DNA from: an uncultured Desulfobacter sp. | Lineage (GTDB): Bacteria > Desulfobacterota > Desulfobacteria > Desulfobacterales > Desulfobacteraceae | Direction of reading: 5' to 3' | Assembly: GCF_963666675.1 (NCBI RefSeq) | Contig: NZ_OY762929.1 | Location: 5,428,001-5,492,000 of the forward strand | Length of the DNA stretch: 64,000 nucleotides | In this document: piece after piece, positions 1 through 7,427 of the stretch | Layout of the letters: each line of letters starts with the position of its first letter | Numbering within the stretch: the first letter of the stretch is position 1 | Translations under genes and position numbers: made by a program | The notes under the pieces: model-generated | Told to the model about the DNA's origin: nothing | Seen by the model: only the letters and a program-made list of their open reading frames with translations | Databases searched by the model: none

Positions 1-833
1 GCCCGGTGTTGTTTGCTGCGGCTGCGCCCGTTGAGACACAAACCCGGAAAGAAAAAATCTCAAGCCAGGGGCAACTGGTCATTGGGGAGAAACAGGAGGA
101 ATTCCAGCCCTTTTTAAAAAACCTGTCCGCCTATGAGCCGGTCTATTTTCTGTTCGGCGTGGATCCAGGGCGGGAAAAAAGCAAATTCCAGGTCAGTTTT
201 AAATACAAGCTGTTTAACGGGCCCTTTGACAGCCAGGGGTTAAATTCCGTGCTGGATGGGTTGCATCTGGCCTATACCCAGACCTCTTACTGGGACCTGA
301 AATCTGACTCCAAGCCCTTTGATGATTCCAGTTATAAGCCGGAACTCTTCTATCTAATCCCCAAAATTGATTTAGATCTGCCCTGGGTTAAAATTTTCGG
401 TATCCAGGGCGGTTTCCAGCACGAGTCCAACGGCAAGGGAGGGGATGCGTCCAGGTCGACGAACTACATATATATCAAGCCGATCATGGGGATTTCGCTT
501 TTCGACGACGCCTATCTGACCGTTGCACCCAAGCTGTGGGTCTATGTGATGAATGAGGATGAAACCAACCCGGACCTGGCAGACTATCGGGGATATTTTG
601 ACCTGCAGGTCCAGGCAGGCGTGCCCATGGGCCTGTGCCTGGATACCCACACAAGGTGGGCTGAAGCAGGGCCGAGCATCCAGGCGGATTTAAGCTATCC
701 ATTGACCTCATTTTTCAACAACGGACTGAATCTCTACCTGCATTTTCAGTATTTCAATGGATATGCCGAACGGCTCAAGGCATACAACGAAAAAGAAGAG
801 ATTTTCCGGATCGGTTTTTCTCTGAGTCGGTAA
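1..833 (+). CDS. pldA: outer membrane phospholipase A1, 5' end outside window
   Basis: OMPLA hydrolyses acyl chains of phospholipids in the outer membrane. The family blocks are visible: YTQTSYWDL followed by a S..PFDDS.YKPE segment, and the active-site block HESNG...SRS..Y with the His-Ser pair and a following Asn, as in the OMPLA catalytic triad. The rest alternates in beta-strand fashion, as expected for a barrel ending in a terminal aromatic/Arg region. The first codons in the window read like the end of a signal peptide (Ala-rich, then PVE), and the frame is open to the window edge, so the true start lies upstream. The GTG at position 6 is not a convincing start. Confidence 0.85.
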   Translation, partial: PVLFAAAAPVETQTRKEKISSQGQLVIGEKQEEFQPFLKNLSAYEPVYFLFGVDPGREKSKFQVSFKYKLFNGPFDSQGLNSVLDGLHLAYTQTSYWDLKSDSKPFDDSSYKPELFYLIPKIDLDLPWVKIFGIQGGFQHESNGKGGDASRSTNYIYIKPIMGISLFDDAYLTVAPKLWVYVMNEDETNPDLADYRGYFDLQVQAGVPMGLCLDTHTRWAEAGPSIQADLSYPLTSFFNNGLNLYLHFQYFNGYAERLKAYNEKEEIFRIGFSLSR

Positions 834-922
834 CAATGCGTACGAACAGCCACGGGCCGGTCTATCCGATTCAACAAACAGGCTTGGCCCACAACAAAAC
901 AAAAAAGTAATTCAATGATTGA

Positions 923-951
923 TTGAGACTTTCCTGTAAAAACCGTATAAT
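923..951 (+). promoter_or_regulatory. sigma70-type promoter of the cytochrome/metV operon
   Basis: TTGAGA at 923-928 and a perfect TATAAT at 946-951 are separated by 17 bases. It lies about 140 bases ahead of the cytochrome b gene and leaves a long untranslated leader, in which no recognised riboswitch was seen. Confidence 0.6.
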
Positions 952-1100
952 GCGCTAACAATATTCCCTTATTATGCCAGCGTGTTGTGTCAGGCTTTTT
1001 TAATACAATTTAAATTGAAACGCCTGTGTGTAACATTTCTTGGTTATACCAGGCTTCGTGTATTCTGGATATCATCCTAAATTTTACTGGAAGATAATTC

Positions 1101-1742
1101 ATGTCATTGTATGATTTATTAACAGGTCCCATCATGTGGGCGACCTTTATACTTTTTGCTGCGGGGATGATTTTCAAAACCATATCCCTGGTCCGGCTGG
1201 CGTCAGCCGCACGGCCCGGCACTGCATTCATAAACCCCAATGCCCGGTTCACCCGGTCATATAAATCATCACTTCCTGGTCGTTACCCCGTCACCTCTCT
1301 GATATCGCTCGTGTTTCATCTGATCCTTTTATTTCTGCCCCTGTTCGTAAAGGGCCACAACATTCTTTTAGACACATTCTGGGAATTCAGCCTGCCTGTG
1401 CTGTCGGATGATTTTGCAGACAACCTGACCATGATATGCATCGGCTGCGGCCTGTTTTTCCTTTTGCGCCGACTGCTGACACGACGGGTGCGGGCGATTT
1501 CGTCGCTCAGTGACTATGTGATCATCATCCTGGTGATCCTGCCTTTTCTAACCGGATTTCTTGCCTATCATCGCCTTTTTCCCTACGGGACCGTGCTCAA
1601 CCTGCATATCATCACAGGCCAGTTGATGCTGGTGGCCATGCCGTTTACGCGGCTGGCGCATATGATTGCATTTTTTGTGGTGCGGATGGCAAAACCTTCA
1701 GCAATGCCGCAGCAGTTTGATACCAATAACGGGGCTGTTTAA
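1101..1742 (+). CDS. membrane cytochrome b subunit, TmcC/DsrM-like
   Basis: A 213-residue integral membrane protein with about five transmembrane segments (roughly residues 8-32, 63-85, 106-124, 138-160 and 165-192). The last segment has a His followed by PFTRLAH, the heme b-binding pattern of the NarI/DsrM/TmcC group. Such subunits exchange electrons between menaquinone and cytoplasmic or periplasmic partners. The next gene starts two bases after its stop and encodes an Fe-S protein, followed by a c-type cytochrome, so the three likely form one redox complex. The exact class (Tmc, Hmc, Dsr or other) cannot be fixed without a tree. Confidence 0.7.
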   Translation: MSLYDLLTGPIMWATFILFAAGMIFKTISLVRLASAARPGTAFINPNARFTRSYKSSLPGRYPVTSLISLVFHLILLFLPLFVKGHNILLDTFWEFSLPVLSDDFADNLTMICIGCGLFFLLRRLLTRRVRAISSLSDYVIIILVILPFLTGFLAYHRLFPYGTVLNLHIITGQLMLVAMPFTRLAHMIAFFVVRMAKPSAMPQQFDTNNGAV

Positions 1743-1744
1743 CT

Positions 1745-2239
1745 ATGGACTTACCCAAGGACCCAATTAAAGACCCAATCAAAAAAAATGCCGGTGAAAA
1801 GGTTTTTGTCTCCACCGGACATACGGCGCATAAAACAGGCCCGGAGGCGATCAGGGCCATGCTCAAACAAAACGCACCCGAGATAAAACTGTTTTTCACC
1901 GCCTGCATCCACTGCTCCTATTGTGCAGACACCTGCTTTCTGCAGCGGAACAACCCGGATAATCCGACCTATACGCCCTCTTATAAAGTGATTCATTCCG
2001 TGGGCAAGCTGTACAAGAAAAAAGGCAAAGTCACCCCGGAAGATTTCGAAGAGATCCAGGATCTTTTATGGGTCAAATGTGCACTGTGCACCCGGTGTGT
2101 GTGCCCGATCCAGCTCAATATTCCCGGGATGATCGCCCTTGGCCGGGACATTTGCCGGTCCCAGGGGGCCGCACCCCGCTTTGCCGGCCCGGTTCCGCCG
2201 GTTGAACTGGTTCAGGACGCGCATGAGGAGGCCAGATGA
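1745..2239 (+). CDS. HdrC/TmcB-like iron-sulfur protein
   Basis: A 164-residue cytoplasmic protein with two 4Fe-4S motifs: C54-x2-C57-x2-C60-x3-C64, and C112-x2-C115-x2-C118-x-C120-P. The arrangement resembles HdrC and the Fe-S subunits of Tmc/Hmc complexes, but the CCG domains of TmcB are absent. It overlaps the following cytochrome gene by 4 bases, implying coupled translation. Inferred role: electron wire between a cytosolic donor, possibly MetV/MetF encoded just downstream, and the cytochrome b subunit. Confidence 0.7.
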   Translation: MDLPKDPIKDPIKKNAGEKVFVSTGHTAHKTGPEAIRAMLKQNAPEIKLFFTACIHCSYCADTCFLQRNNPDNPTYTPSYKVIHSVGKLYKKKGKVTPEDFEEIQDLLWVKCALCTRCVCPIQLNIPGMIALGRDICRSQGAAPRFAGPVPPVELVQDAHEEAR

Positions 2240-2652
2240 ACGAGAAAATTAAACTGACGGTGCACCGCCCCAATCGGCCTGTGTCACAAATACTGATTCC
2301 GGTCATTCTAACGCTGTGCGTTGTCTTTGTGGCCATATGCGGTTACGGCAAAACCTATTTTCCGGATACATTAAAATCCAAGGTCGTCGAGCAGCCCCCC
2401 GCCCTGTTTCCCCATGAAGATCACATGGATTTTGCAGATTGCCTGGACTGCCACCATGATTATAAAAACGGAACCAATGTGCTGGATGAAGACGAACTTT
2501 ATGACGACAATCCGGAGATCCAGTGCGCGTTCTGCCATAATGGTAAAACATCCTTTTCTTCACTGCAGGCATTTCACCGGCAGTGTATTCAGTGCCATGA
2601 TGCCCAGGGGCAGGGGCCGGTTGTGTGCGGGGAGTGCCATACGAAGTCTTAA
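2236..2652 (+). CDS. tetraheme cytochrome c3-type protein, membrane-anchored
   Basis: A 138-residue protein with four CxxCH motifs (C69-H73, C97-H101, C117-H121, C131-H135) and additional His residues ahead of them (FPHEDHMDF), the class III cytochrome c3 pattern. An N-terminal hydrophobic segment at about residues 17-36 should serve as an uncleaved anchor or export signal, placing the hemes in the periplasm. Its position in the operon suggests it is the periplasmic arm of the cytochrome b / Fe-S module. Compared with soluble TypeI-c3, it has a long N-terminal extension. Confidence 0.8.
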   Translation: MNEKIKLTVHRPNRPVSQILIPVILTLCVVFVAICGYGKTYFPDTLKSKVVEQPPALFPHEDHMDFADCLDCHHDYKNGTNVLDEDELYDDNPEIQCAFCHNGKTSFSSLQAFHRQCIQCHDAQGQGPVVCGECHTKS

Positions 2653-2678
2653 GATAAAATAAGGATATAAGTGGTTCA

Positions 2679-3350
2679 ATGATTAAAGCAACGCTAAAAC
2701 CCATGGAAGAAATTCTGGCCCGGATCAGCGGCTACAAACGGGTGCTCATCGTCGGATGCGGCGGCTGCGTGTCTGTGTGCCTGGCAGGCGGTCAGCAGGA
2801 GGTTGAACTTTTAAACGGCGCCCTGGAGGCCGATGTAAAAACCCGGTGCCTGGACCATGACATCAGCGGATGTACGGTGGAACGTCAGTGCAATGCCCAG
2901 TTTCTGGGCGGCCTGGATCTTTTGTATAAAGATTACGACTGTCTGCTCTCCATGGCCTGCGGTGCCGGGGTCCAGCTGCTGGCAGAAAGATATCCCCAGA
3001 CTCCGATATTTCCTGCGGTGAACACCATGTTCATCGGTATTGACAGGGGGCCGGGCTGGTACGAAGAGAAATGCCGGGCCTGCGGAAACTGCGTTTTGGG
3101 GTTCAGCGGCGGCATCTGCCCTGTGACCCGGTGTGCCAAAGGCCTGTACAACGGGCCCTGCGGCGGCACCGAGGCGGGCGGTAAATGTGAGGTGGACAGA
3201 AACGTGCCCTGTGCCTGGTATGAGATCTACTATCGCCTGAAGCAACAGGGCCGACTCCAGGATATGCTGGAAATAAAGCCCCCGGTGCAATGGAGAAATA
3301 CGGTGCAGCAGACACTGGTCCAGCCCGGATGCCCCGGGCCTGAGGTTTAA
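2679..3350 (+). CDS. metV: MetV-type methylene-THF reductase partner subunit
   Basis: A 223-residue zinc/Fe-S protein of the MetV family (methylene-tetrahydrofolate reductase C-terminal domain-like). An N-terminal GCGGC segment is followed by a C-terminal Cys-rich block around residues 130-170: CRACGNC, CPVTRCAKGL, NGPCGG and a final CEV...PCAW. MetV partners MetF and passes electrons to or from its flavin. It stands 26 bases behind the cytochrome c3 gene on the same strand, consistent with one transcript, and metF follows after a 340-base repeat-bearing gap. Confidence 0.85.
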   Translation: MIKATLKPMEEILARISGYKRVLIVGCGGCVSVCLAGGQQEVELLNGALEADVKTRCLDHDISGCTVERQCNAQFLGGLDLLYKDYDCLLSMACGAGVQLLAERYPQTPIFPAVNTMFIGIDRGPGWYEEKCRACGNCVLGFSGGICPVTRCAKGLYNGPCGGTEAGGKCEVDRNVPCAWYEIYYRLKQQGRLQDMLEIKPPVQWRNTVQQTLVQPGCPGPEV

Positions 3351-3390
3351 TTTCGTTTCGCCCGGAACGACTATACAATATCTCTTTTTA

Positions 3391-3668
3391 TATGAAAGAG
3401 CTCGATAACTTATTGAGTTCTTTCATTCTTCGTTGTGGGTCGAAGCCTGGGTCATGATAGACCTGGCTCGGCCCATGGCCGTTATATGAAAGAGTTCAAT
3501 AAGCTATTGCGTTCTTTCGACTTTCGTTGTGGGCTGTCCTTCAGTGATCATATGTCAGGTCAGCCCATGGCTGTTTATAAGAAAGCATGGGTAAGCTACT
3601 CAGATCTTTAAAACTTTGTTGTGGGCGATGCCCGGCAGCTGATATGTCAGGTCAGCCCATGGCTGTTT
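3391..3668 (+). repeat. three tandem 93-94 bp structured repeats
   Basis: Units begin near 3391, 3485 and 3578. Each starts with a TATGAAAG-like block. A conserved core CGTTGTGGG follows, and each unit ends with GCCCATGGC-GTTTA. In every unit TGGGnnG pairs with CnnCCCA, giving a hairpin; unit 1 has an extended near-perfect stem (TGGGTCGA with TCGGCCCA plus an inner GCC/GGC stem). Units 1 and 2 also have a first hairpin (GAAAGA...TCTTTC). The start of metF overlaps what looks like the beginning of a fourth unit. No reading frame crosses the region and the period is not a codon multiple. The family is not recognised. Confidence 0.75.
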
Positions 3669-3690
3669 ATCTGGAAAGTTGGAAAAAATC

Positions 3691-4596
3691 ATGTGTAATA
3701 CATTGAAAGAAGCACTTCGTGCAGGCCGGTTTGCCGTCACAGCGGAACTTGGCCCGCCCCAAAGCCCGGATGCCGACCATGTAAGGGAACTTGCCGCTCA
3801 CTTGAAAGGCATTGTGGACGGCGTAAACATTACGGATAATCCATCCGGTACGGTGAGGATGTCCAGCTTTGCCACGGCCATGATTGCGGCCCAGGAAGGC
3901 CTGGAACCCATCTGGCAGATGACCTGCCGGGATCGTAACCGCATTGCCATGCAAAGTGAAATTTTAGGGGCCTGTGCCCTGGGCATCAAAAATTTGCTCT
4001 GCCTGTCCGGAGACCACACCACCGCAGGGAACCAGCCCGGGGCCAAGGCGGTGTACGATATCGATTCCATGCAGTTGATCTCCACAGCCGTTCGCATGCG
4101 GGACCAGCACTGTTTTCTCGATGTAGACAAACCGTTTAAGGGTGACCTGGACCTCTTTGTGGGGGCCGCCGCCAACCCCTTTGTCGAACCCCTGGAATTC
4201 AGGCCCATGCGCATGTTGAAAAAAGCCCGGGCCGGGGCTGACTTTATTCAGACCCAGTGCATTTACGATATGGATCTGTTTAAACAATGGCTTGCCGGGG
4301 TCCGGGATTTAGGCGCGGATGAGTCCTGTCATATCCTTGCCGGCGTCATCCCTCTAAAGTCCGTTGGCATGGCAAAATTTATGTCAAGCAAGGTCGCCGG
4401 TGTGATGATTCCGGAGGCCGTCATTAAAAGGATATCCGGCGTGCCCAAAGCGGATGCCGCCAAAGAAGGCATAAAAATCTGCTGTGAACAGATCCAGGAA
4501 TTAAAAGAGATGAAGGGGATTTCCGGCATTCACCTTATGGCCATCGGCTGGGAACACCGGGTTGAAGAGATCCTGGTCCAGGCAGGGCTTCGCTGA
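3691..4596 (+). CDS. metF: methylenetetrahydrofolate reductase
   Basis: About 301 residues of TIM-barrel MetF. It interconverts 5,10-methylene-THF and 5-methyl-THF in the methyl branch of the Wood-Ljungdahl pathway, and supports methionine synthesis. Typical segments are AELGPP near the N terminus, DGVNITDNPSG, the LSGDH loop, and FIQTQCIYD in the second half. ATG 3691 is preferred because GGAAAA stands 7 bases ahead; an in-frame TTG at 3679 would add four residues. The short single-domain form with a separate MetV next door is the anaerobic type, which needs no NADH-binding extension. Confidence 0.9.
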   Translation: MCNTLKEALRAGRFAVTAELGPPQSPDADHVRELAAHLKGIVDGVNITDNPSGTVRMSSFATAMIAAQEGLEPIWQMTCRDRNRIAMQSEILGACALGIKNLLCLSGDHTTAGNQPGAKAVYDIDSMQLISTAVRMRDQHCFLDVDKPFKGDLDLFVGAAANPFVEPLEFRPMRMLKKARAGADFIQTQCIYDMDLFKQWLAGVRDLGADESCHILAGVIPLKSVGMAKFMSSKVAGVMIPEAVIKRISGVPKADAAKEGIKICCEQIQELKEMKGISGIHLMAIGWEHRVEEILVQAGLR

Positions 4597-4633
4597 TCCG
4601 CCATCCCAAAGGAAAATCGCGGCACAATTCATG

Positions 4634-4680
4634 ATGGCCCGGGCCGGGTTGGCATTACAGATCCGGGCCCATTGCTGTTT
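4634..4680. terminator. possible terminator between convergent genes
   Basis: ATGGCCCGG and CCGGGCCCAT form a stem with one bulge around a roughly 20-base loop, followed by TGCTGTTTT on the plus strand. It lies between the convergent metF and carbonic anhydrase genes. The loop is long, so the call is tentative. Confidence 0.35.
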
Positions 4681-4724
4681 TCGCAACAAACGAGGCGGTA
4701 AAATCGCCTTTCCATATCCGGTTT

Positions 4725-5273
4725 TCAGTCTCGAATCTGTTTAATTTCATACACCAGACCGCCGGCCGCATAGTCCCTTGCATGTAACACATAATTTTCA
4801 GAGGCATTTTTCAACCGCTGGTCAATCTCTGCCTGATTCTCATACACTTTTTTCACTTTGCCCGGAGACCCGGTAACAAGTGAATAGGGCGGAATGATTG
4901 TTTTTTCCAGAACAACGGTACCGGCTGCAATGACGCTGCCCCGGCCAATGACGCTTTTATTTAAAAGAACGGCACCCATGCCGATGAGGCAGCCATCCTC
5001 AATGGTCGTACCATGGACGCAGCAATTGTGTCCGATGGTGACGCCGTTTCCGATGATTAACGGGGTCTGTCTGGCCACATGGCCCATGCAAAGATCCTGG
5101 ATATTTGTGCGTTCACCAATGCGAATGTGGGCGACATCTCCCCGGATCACGGAATTAAACCAGACCGAAGAGTCCCGGCCGATGTATACATCCCCTATAA
5201 TTTTTGCATCCGGTGCAATATAAACGGATTCGTGAACTTTTGGCGCAATGTTTTTGTAGGAGTAAAGTGCCAT
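4725..5273 (-). CDS. gamma-type carbonic anhydrase family protein
   Basis: A 182-residue left-handed beta-helix protein made of hexapeptide repeats (IGDVYIG, VIRGDVAHI, LIIGNGVTIG and so on). The three zinc-ligand His of the gamma-CA family are present at about H65, H82 and H87. The family includes Cam-like enzymes, PaaY and YrdA, so carbonic anhydrase activity is likely but not certain. It is separated from the upstream glycyl-tRNA synthetase gene on the same strand by a strong terminator, so it probably has its own promoter. Confidence 0.85.
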   Translation of the reverse strand: MALYSYKNIAPKVHESVYIAPDAKIIGDVYIGRDSSVWFNSVIRGDVAHIRIGERTNIQDLCMGHVARQTPLIIGNGVTIGHNCCVHGTTIEDGCLIGMGAVLLNKSVIGRGSVIAAGTVVLEKTIIPPYSLVTGSPGKVKKVYENQAEIDQRLKNASENYVLHARDYAAGGLVYEIKQIRD

Positions 5274-5295
5274 AACCGATACCTCTTAGCGAAAA

Positions 5296-5329
5296 TTTGA
5301 ACGGCCGGTTAAAGGACCGGCCGTTCAAA
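5296..5329 (-). terminator. terminator of glyQS
   Basis: A perfect 14-bp stem (TTTGAACGGCCGGT with its complement) around a 6-base loop. On the minus strand the stem is followed by TTTTC. It lies between glyQS and the carbonic anhydrase gene. Confidence 0.75.
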
Positions 5330-5347
5330 GGTTTGATCACATAAGGT

Positions 5348-6769
5348 CTAATATATAAATTTTTCCCGGAAAAAGGGAACCAGCTCATCGATTTTCATGC
5401 GCTGCTGTTCCATGGAGTCCCGCTCCCGGATGGTGACGGAGTTATCGTCAAGGGATTCATAGTCAAAGGTGACGCAATAGGGGGTGCCCGCCTCATCCTG
5501 GCGGCGGTAGCGCTTTCCGATGGAGCCCTGGACGTCAAAATCCATGTTCAGCCCCAGTTGCTGTACCAGGGTGTCAAAGACAGGCTTTGCATTGTCGGCA
5601 ATCTTTTTGGCCAGGGGCATGACGGCAATTTTAACAGGGGCCAACTGGTTGTGAAGATGGAGCACCACCCGGGTATCGCCCTCTTTAATCTCTTCTTCTT
5701 CATAGGCATCGCACAAAAAGACCAGCGCCGAACGCTGGACCCCAAGGGAAGGTTCAATGACAAAGGGAACGTATTTTTCCTTGGCCGCCTCGTCAAAATA
5801 CTTCAAATCCTTGGAAGAATACGCCATATGCTGGCTCAAGTCGTAGTCGGTCCGGGAAGCGATGCCGCACAATTCACCCCAGCCGAACGGATAGCGGTAT
5901 TCAATATCGGACGTACCATTGGAGTAATGGGACAATTCAGCCGCATCATGGTCGCGCAGTCTCAAATTGTCCGGGGTAACCCCCAGCCCCAGGTACCAGT
6001 CCATGCAGAATTTTTTCCAGAAGTCATGGAACTCAAGCTCGGTGCCGGGTTTACAGAAATATTCGATTTCCATCTGCTCAAACTCACGGGTACGGAATAC
6101 AAAATTGCCCGGGGTAATTTCGTTCCTGAAGGCCTTGCCGATCTGGGCAATACCAAAGGGGATCTTCTTGCGTGAGGTGGTCTGGACGTTTTTAAAATTG
6201 ACAAAAATACCCTGGGCGGTTTCGGGCCGCAGATAGATATCCTTGCCTTCACCTTCAACCACGCCCTGCTGGGTTTTAAACATCAGGTTAAAGGCCTTGG
6301 GAAGCGTCCATTCAAGGCTGCCGCACTGGGGACAGGTGATGTTCTTGCTGTTAATAAAGTCCAGCATATCCTGGGGCGGGGTTTTTTCTCCGGCCCAGTT
6401 TGCGGGCTGCTCATCAGAGCTGTTCTCCTGCTGCCAGTTTTCCACAAGCTTGTCGGCCCGCTCCCGGGATTTACATTTTTTGCAGTCCATCAACGGATCG
6501 GAGAAACTGCCCACATGGCCCGAGGCTTCCCAGGCGGTGGGATTCATGAGAATGGCGGCATCCAGGCCCACCATGTCAATACGTTCGGTGACAAATTTCT
6601 TCCACCAGGCCGCTTTCAGATTCTTAAGCAGTTCCACCCCTAAAGGCCCGAAATCCCAGGCATTGGCAAGTCCGCCGTAGATTTCAGATCCCGGATATAC
6701 AAAGCCCCTGCGTTTGCACAGCCCAACGACCTTGTCCATCAATGTTGCTTCTTTTTTTGGTTTCGCCAT
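5348..6769 (-). CDS. glyS: glycyl-tRNA synthetase, homodimeric class II
   Basis: A 473-residue alpha2-type enzyme that charges tRNA-Gly. Class II motif 2 is seen as the FRNEITPG / FRTREFEQMEIE block, and motif 3 as GVQRSALVF. Two CxxC pairs (CKKC and CPQC) are consistent with a zinc-binding insertion. The C-terminal anticodon-binding domain starts around residue 375 (LAPVKIAVMPL). The start is supported by GGAG about 7 bases ahead of ATG. This is the archaeal/eukaryotic-like single-chain form and not GlyQ/GlyS. Confidence 0.92.
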   Translation of the reverse strand: MAKPKKEATLMDKVVGLCKRRGFVYPGSEIYGGLANAWDFGPLGVELLKNLKAAWWKKFVTERIDMVGLDAAILMNPTAWEASGHVGSFSDPLMDCKKCKSRERADKLVENWQQENSSDEQPANWAGEKTPPQDMLDFINSKNITCPQCGSLEWTLPKAFNLMFKTQQGVVEGEGKDIYLRPETAQGIFVNFKNVQTTSRKKIPFGIAQIGKAFRNEITPGNFVFRTREFEQMEIEYFCKPGTELEFHDFWKKFCMDWYLGLGVTPDNLRLRDHDAAELSHYSNGTSDIEYRYPFGWGELCGIASRTDYDLSQHMAYSSKDLKYFDEAAKEKYVPFVIEPSLGVQRSALVFLCDAYEEEEIKEGDTRVVLHLHNQLAPVKIAVMPLAKKIADNAKPVFDTLVQQLGLNMDFDVQGSIGKRYRRQDEAGTPYCVTFDYESLDDNSVTIRERDSMEQQRMKIDELVPFFREKFIY

Positions 6770-7080
6770 TTTTTTACTCCATGTTCCCGGACCGCCCGGA
6801 TGGTGTCCAGGGTCAGCCCGTTATGATTTATCAATATTATACTTAAATAATAATCCACTGAAATTTTTAACTTTAAAAAGAGGTTGAATATACATGATTT
6901 TTATATTTTGCTGAACTGTTTTTTCAATTTTTTATACAGCTGGGGAGGGCATTGACACCAACCCAAATGTAAAAACCCTTGAAATATTATTTTTTTCTCA
7001 CAAAACAGTTATGCCTTCTCAATTAAAATGATCTATGCTATTGAATTATCAAATCAACAAAATGTGGAGAAGACGTATTT
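6770..7080. other. AT-rich intergenic region
   Basis: A divergent spacer between glyS and the small membrane protein gene. It must hold both promoters. No convincing -35/-10 pair, repeat or structured RNA was recognised. The glyS ribosome binding site (GGAGTAA) lies at its left edge, and that of the right-hand gene (GTGGAGAAG) at its right edge. Confidence 0.6.
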
Positions 7081-7311
7081 ATGTATGAAAAGACACCAGG
7101 GAAAGAGCCGCCCCCCCCGCCTAAAATGAGCCCCTATGTATTCACCCTTCTGCTGCTCGGATTCGGATTGTGGTGCTTTTGGGACGGGTGGCTGAATTCA
7201 GACCCGGACATGGCCGAGTATGCGCTTTTTAATCAGGTGCTAAGCGGCGTATTGATTCCCTGGGCCATATGGGATTTTTTCCACGTCAAAAGAAAATATA
7301 AAAAGAAATAA
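7081..7311 (+). CDS. small hypothetical membrane protein
   Basis: A 76-residue protein with a proline-rich N terminus (PPPPP at about residues 11-15), two hydrophobic segments (about 19-36 and 50-66) and a basic C-terminal tail. The ribosome binding site GGAGAAG lies about 10 bases ahead, and a hairpin terminator follows the stop, so it looks like a real single-gene unit. The family is not recognised. Confidence 0.6.
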   Translation: MYEKTPGKEPPPPPKMSPYVFTLLLLGFGLWCFWDGWLNSDPDMAEYALFNQVLSGVLIPWAIWDFFHVKRKYKKK

Positions 7312-7337
7312 ACGACGTCCAGACTGCATTTTCCATT

Positions 7338-7366
7338 GCGTCGCAGATCACACTGCGACGCGTTTT
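7338..7366 (+). terminator. rho-independent terminator
   Basis: GCGTCGCAG and CTGCGACGC form a 9-bp perfect stem with a 6-base loop, followed by GTTTTG. It closes the small membrane protein gene. Confidence 0.65.
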
Positions 7367-7384
7367 GAATGTAAACCCAATTTT

Positions 7385-7412
7385 GGCAATAAATGCCGCA
7401 GCATTTATTGCC
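7385..7412. terminator. 12-bp perfect hairpin downstream of fumC
   Basis: GGCAATAAATGC and its exact complement surround a 4-base loop, 16 bases beyond the fumC stop. The flanks lack a clear T tract on either strand, so it may act as an mRNA-stabilising 3' hairpin as well as, or instead of, a terminator. Confidence 0.45.
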
Positions 7413-7427
7413 GAGGCCCCAGAAAAA

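Noticed and set aside
3391..3668. Tandem repeats considered as a CRISPR array
   Set aside because: Only three units of about 93 bp with diverged interiors and no short identical repeat alternating with unique spacers; no cas genes nearby.
4562..4744. 60-residue frame downstream of metF
   Set aside because: Overlaps the metF end and the convergent terminator region and has no ribosome binding site.
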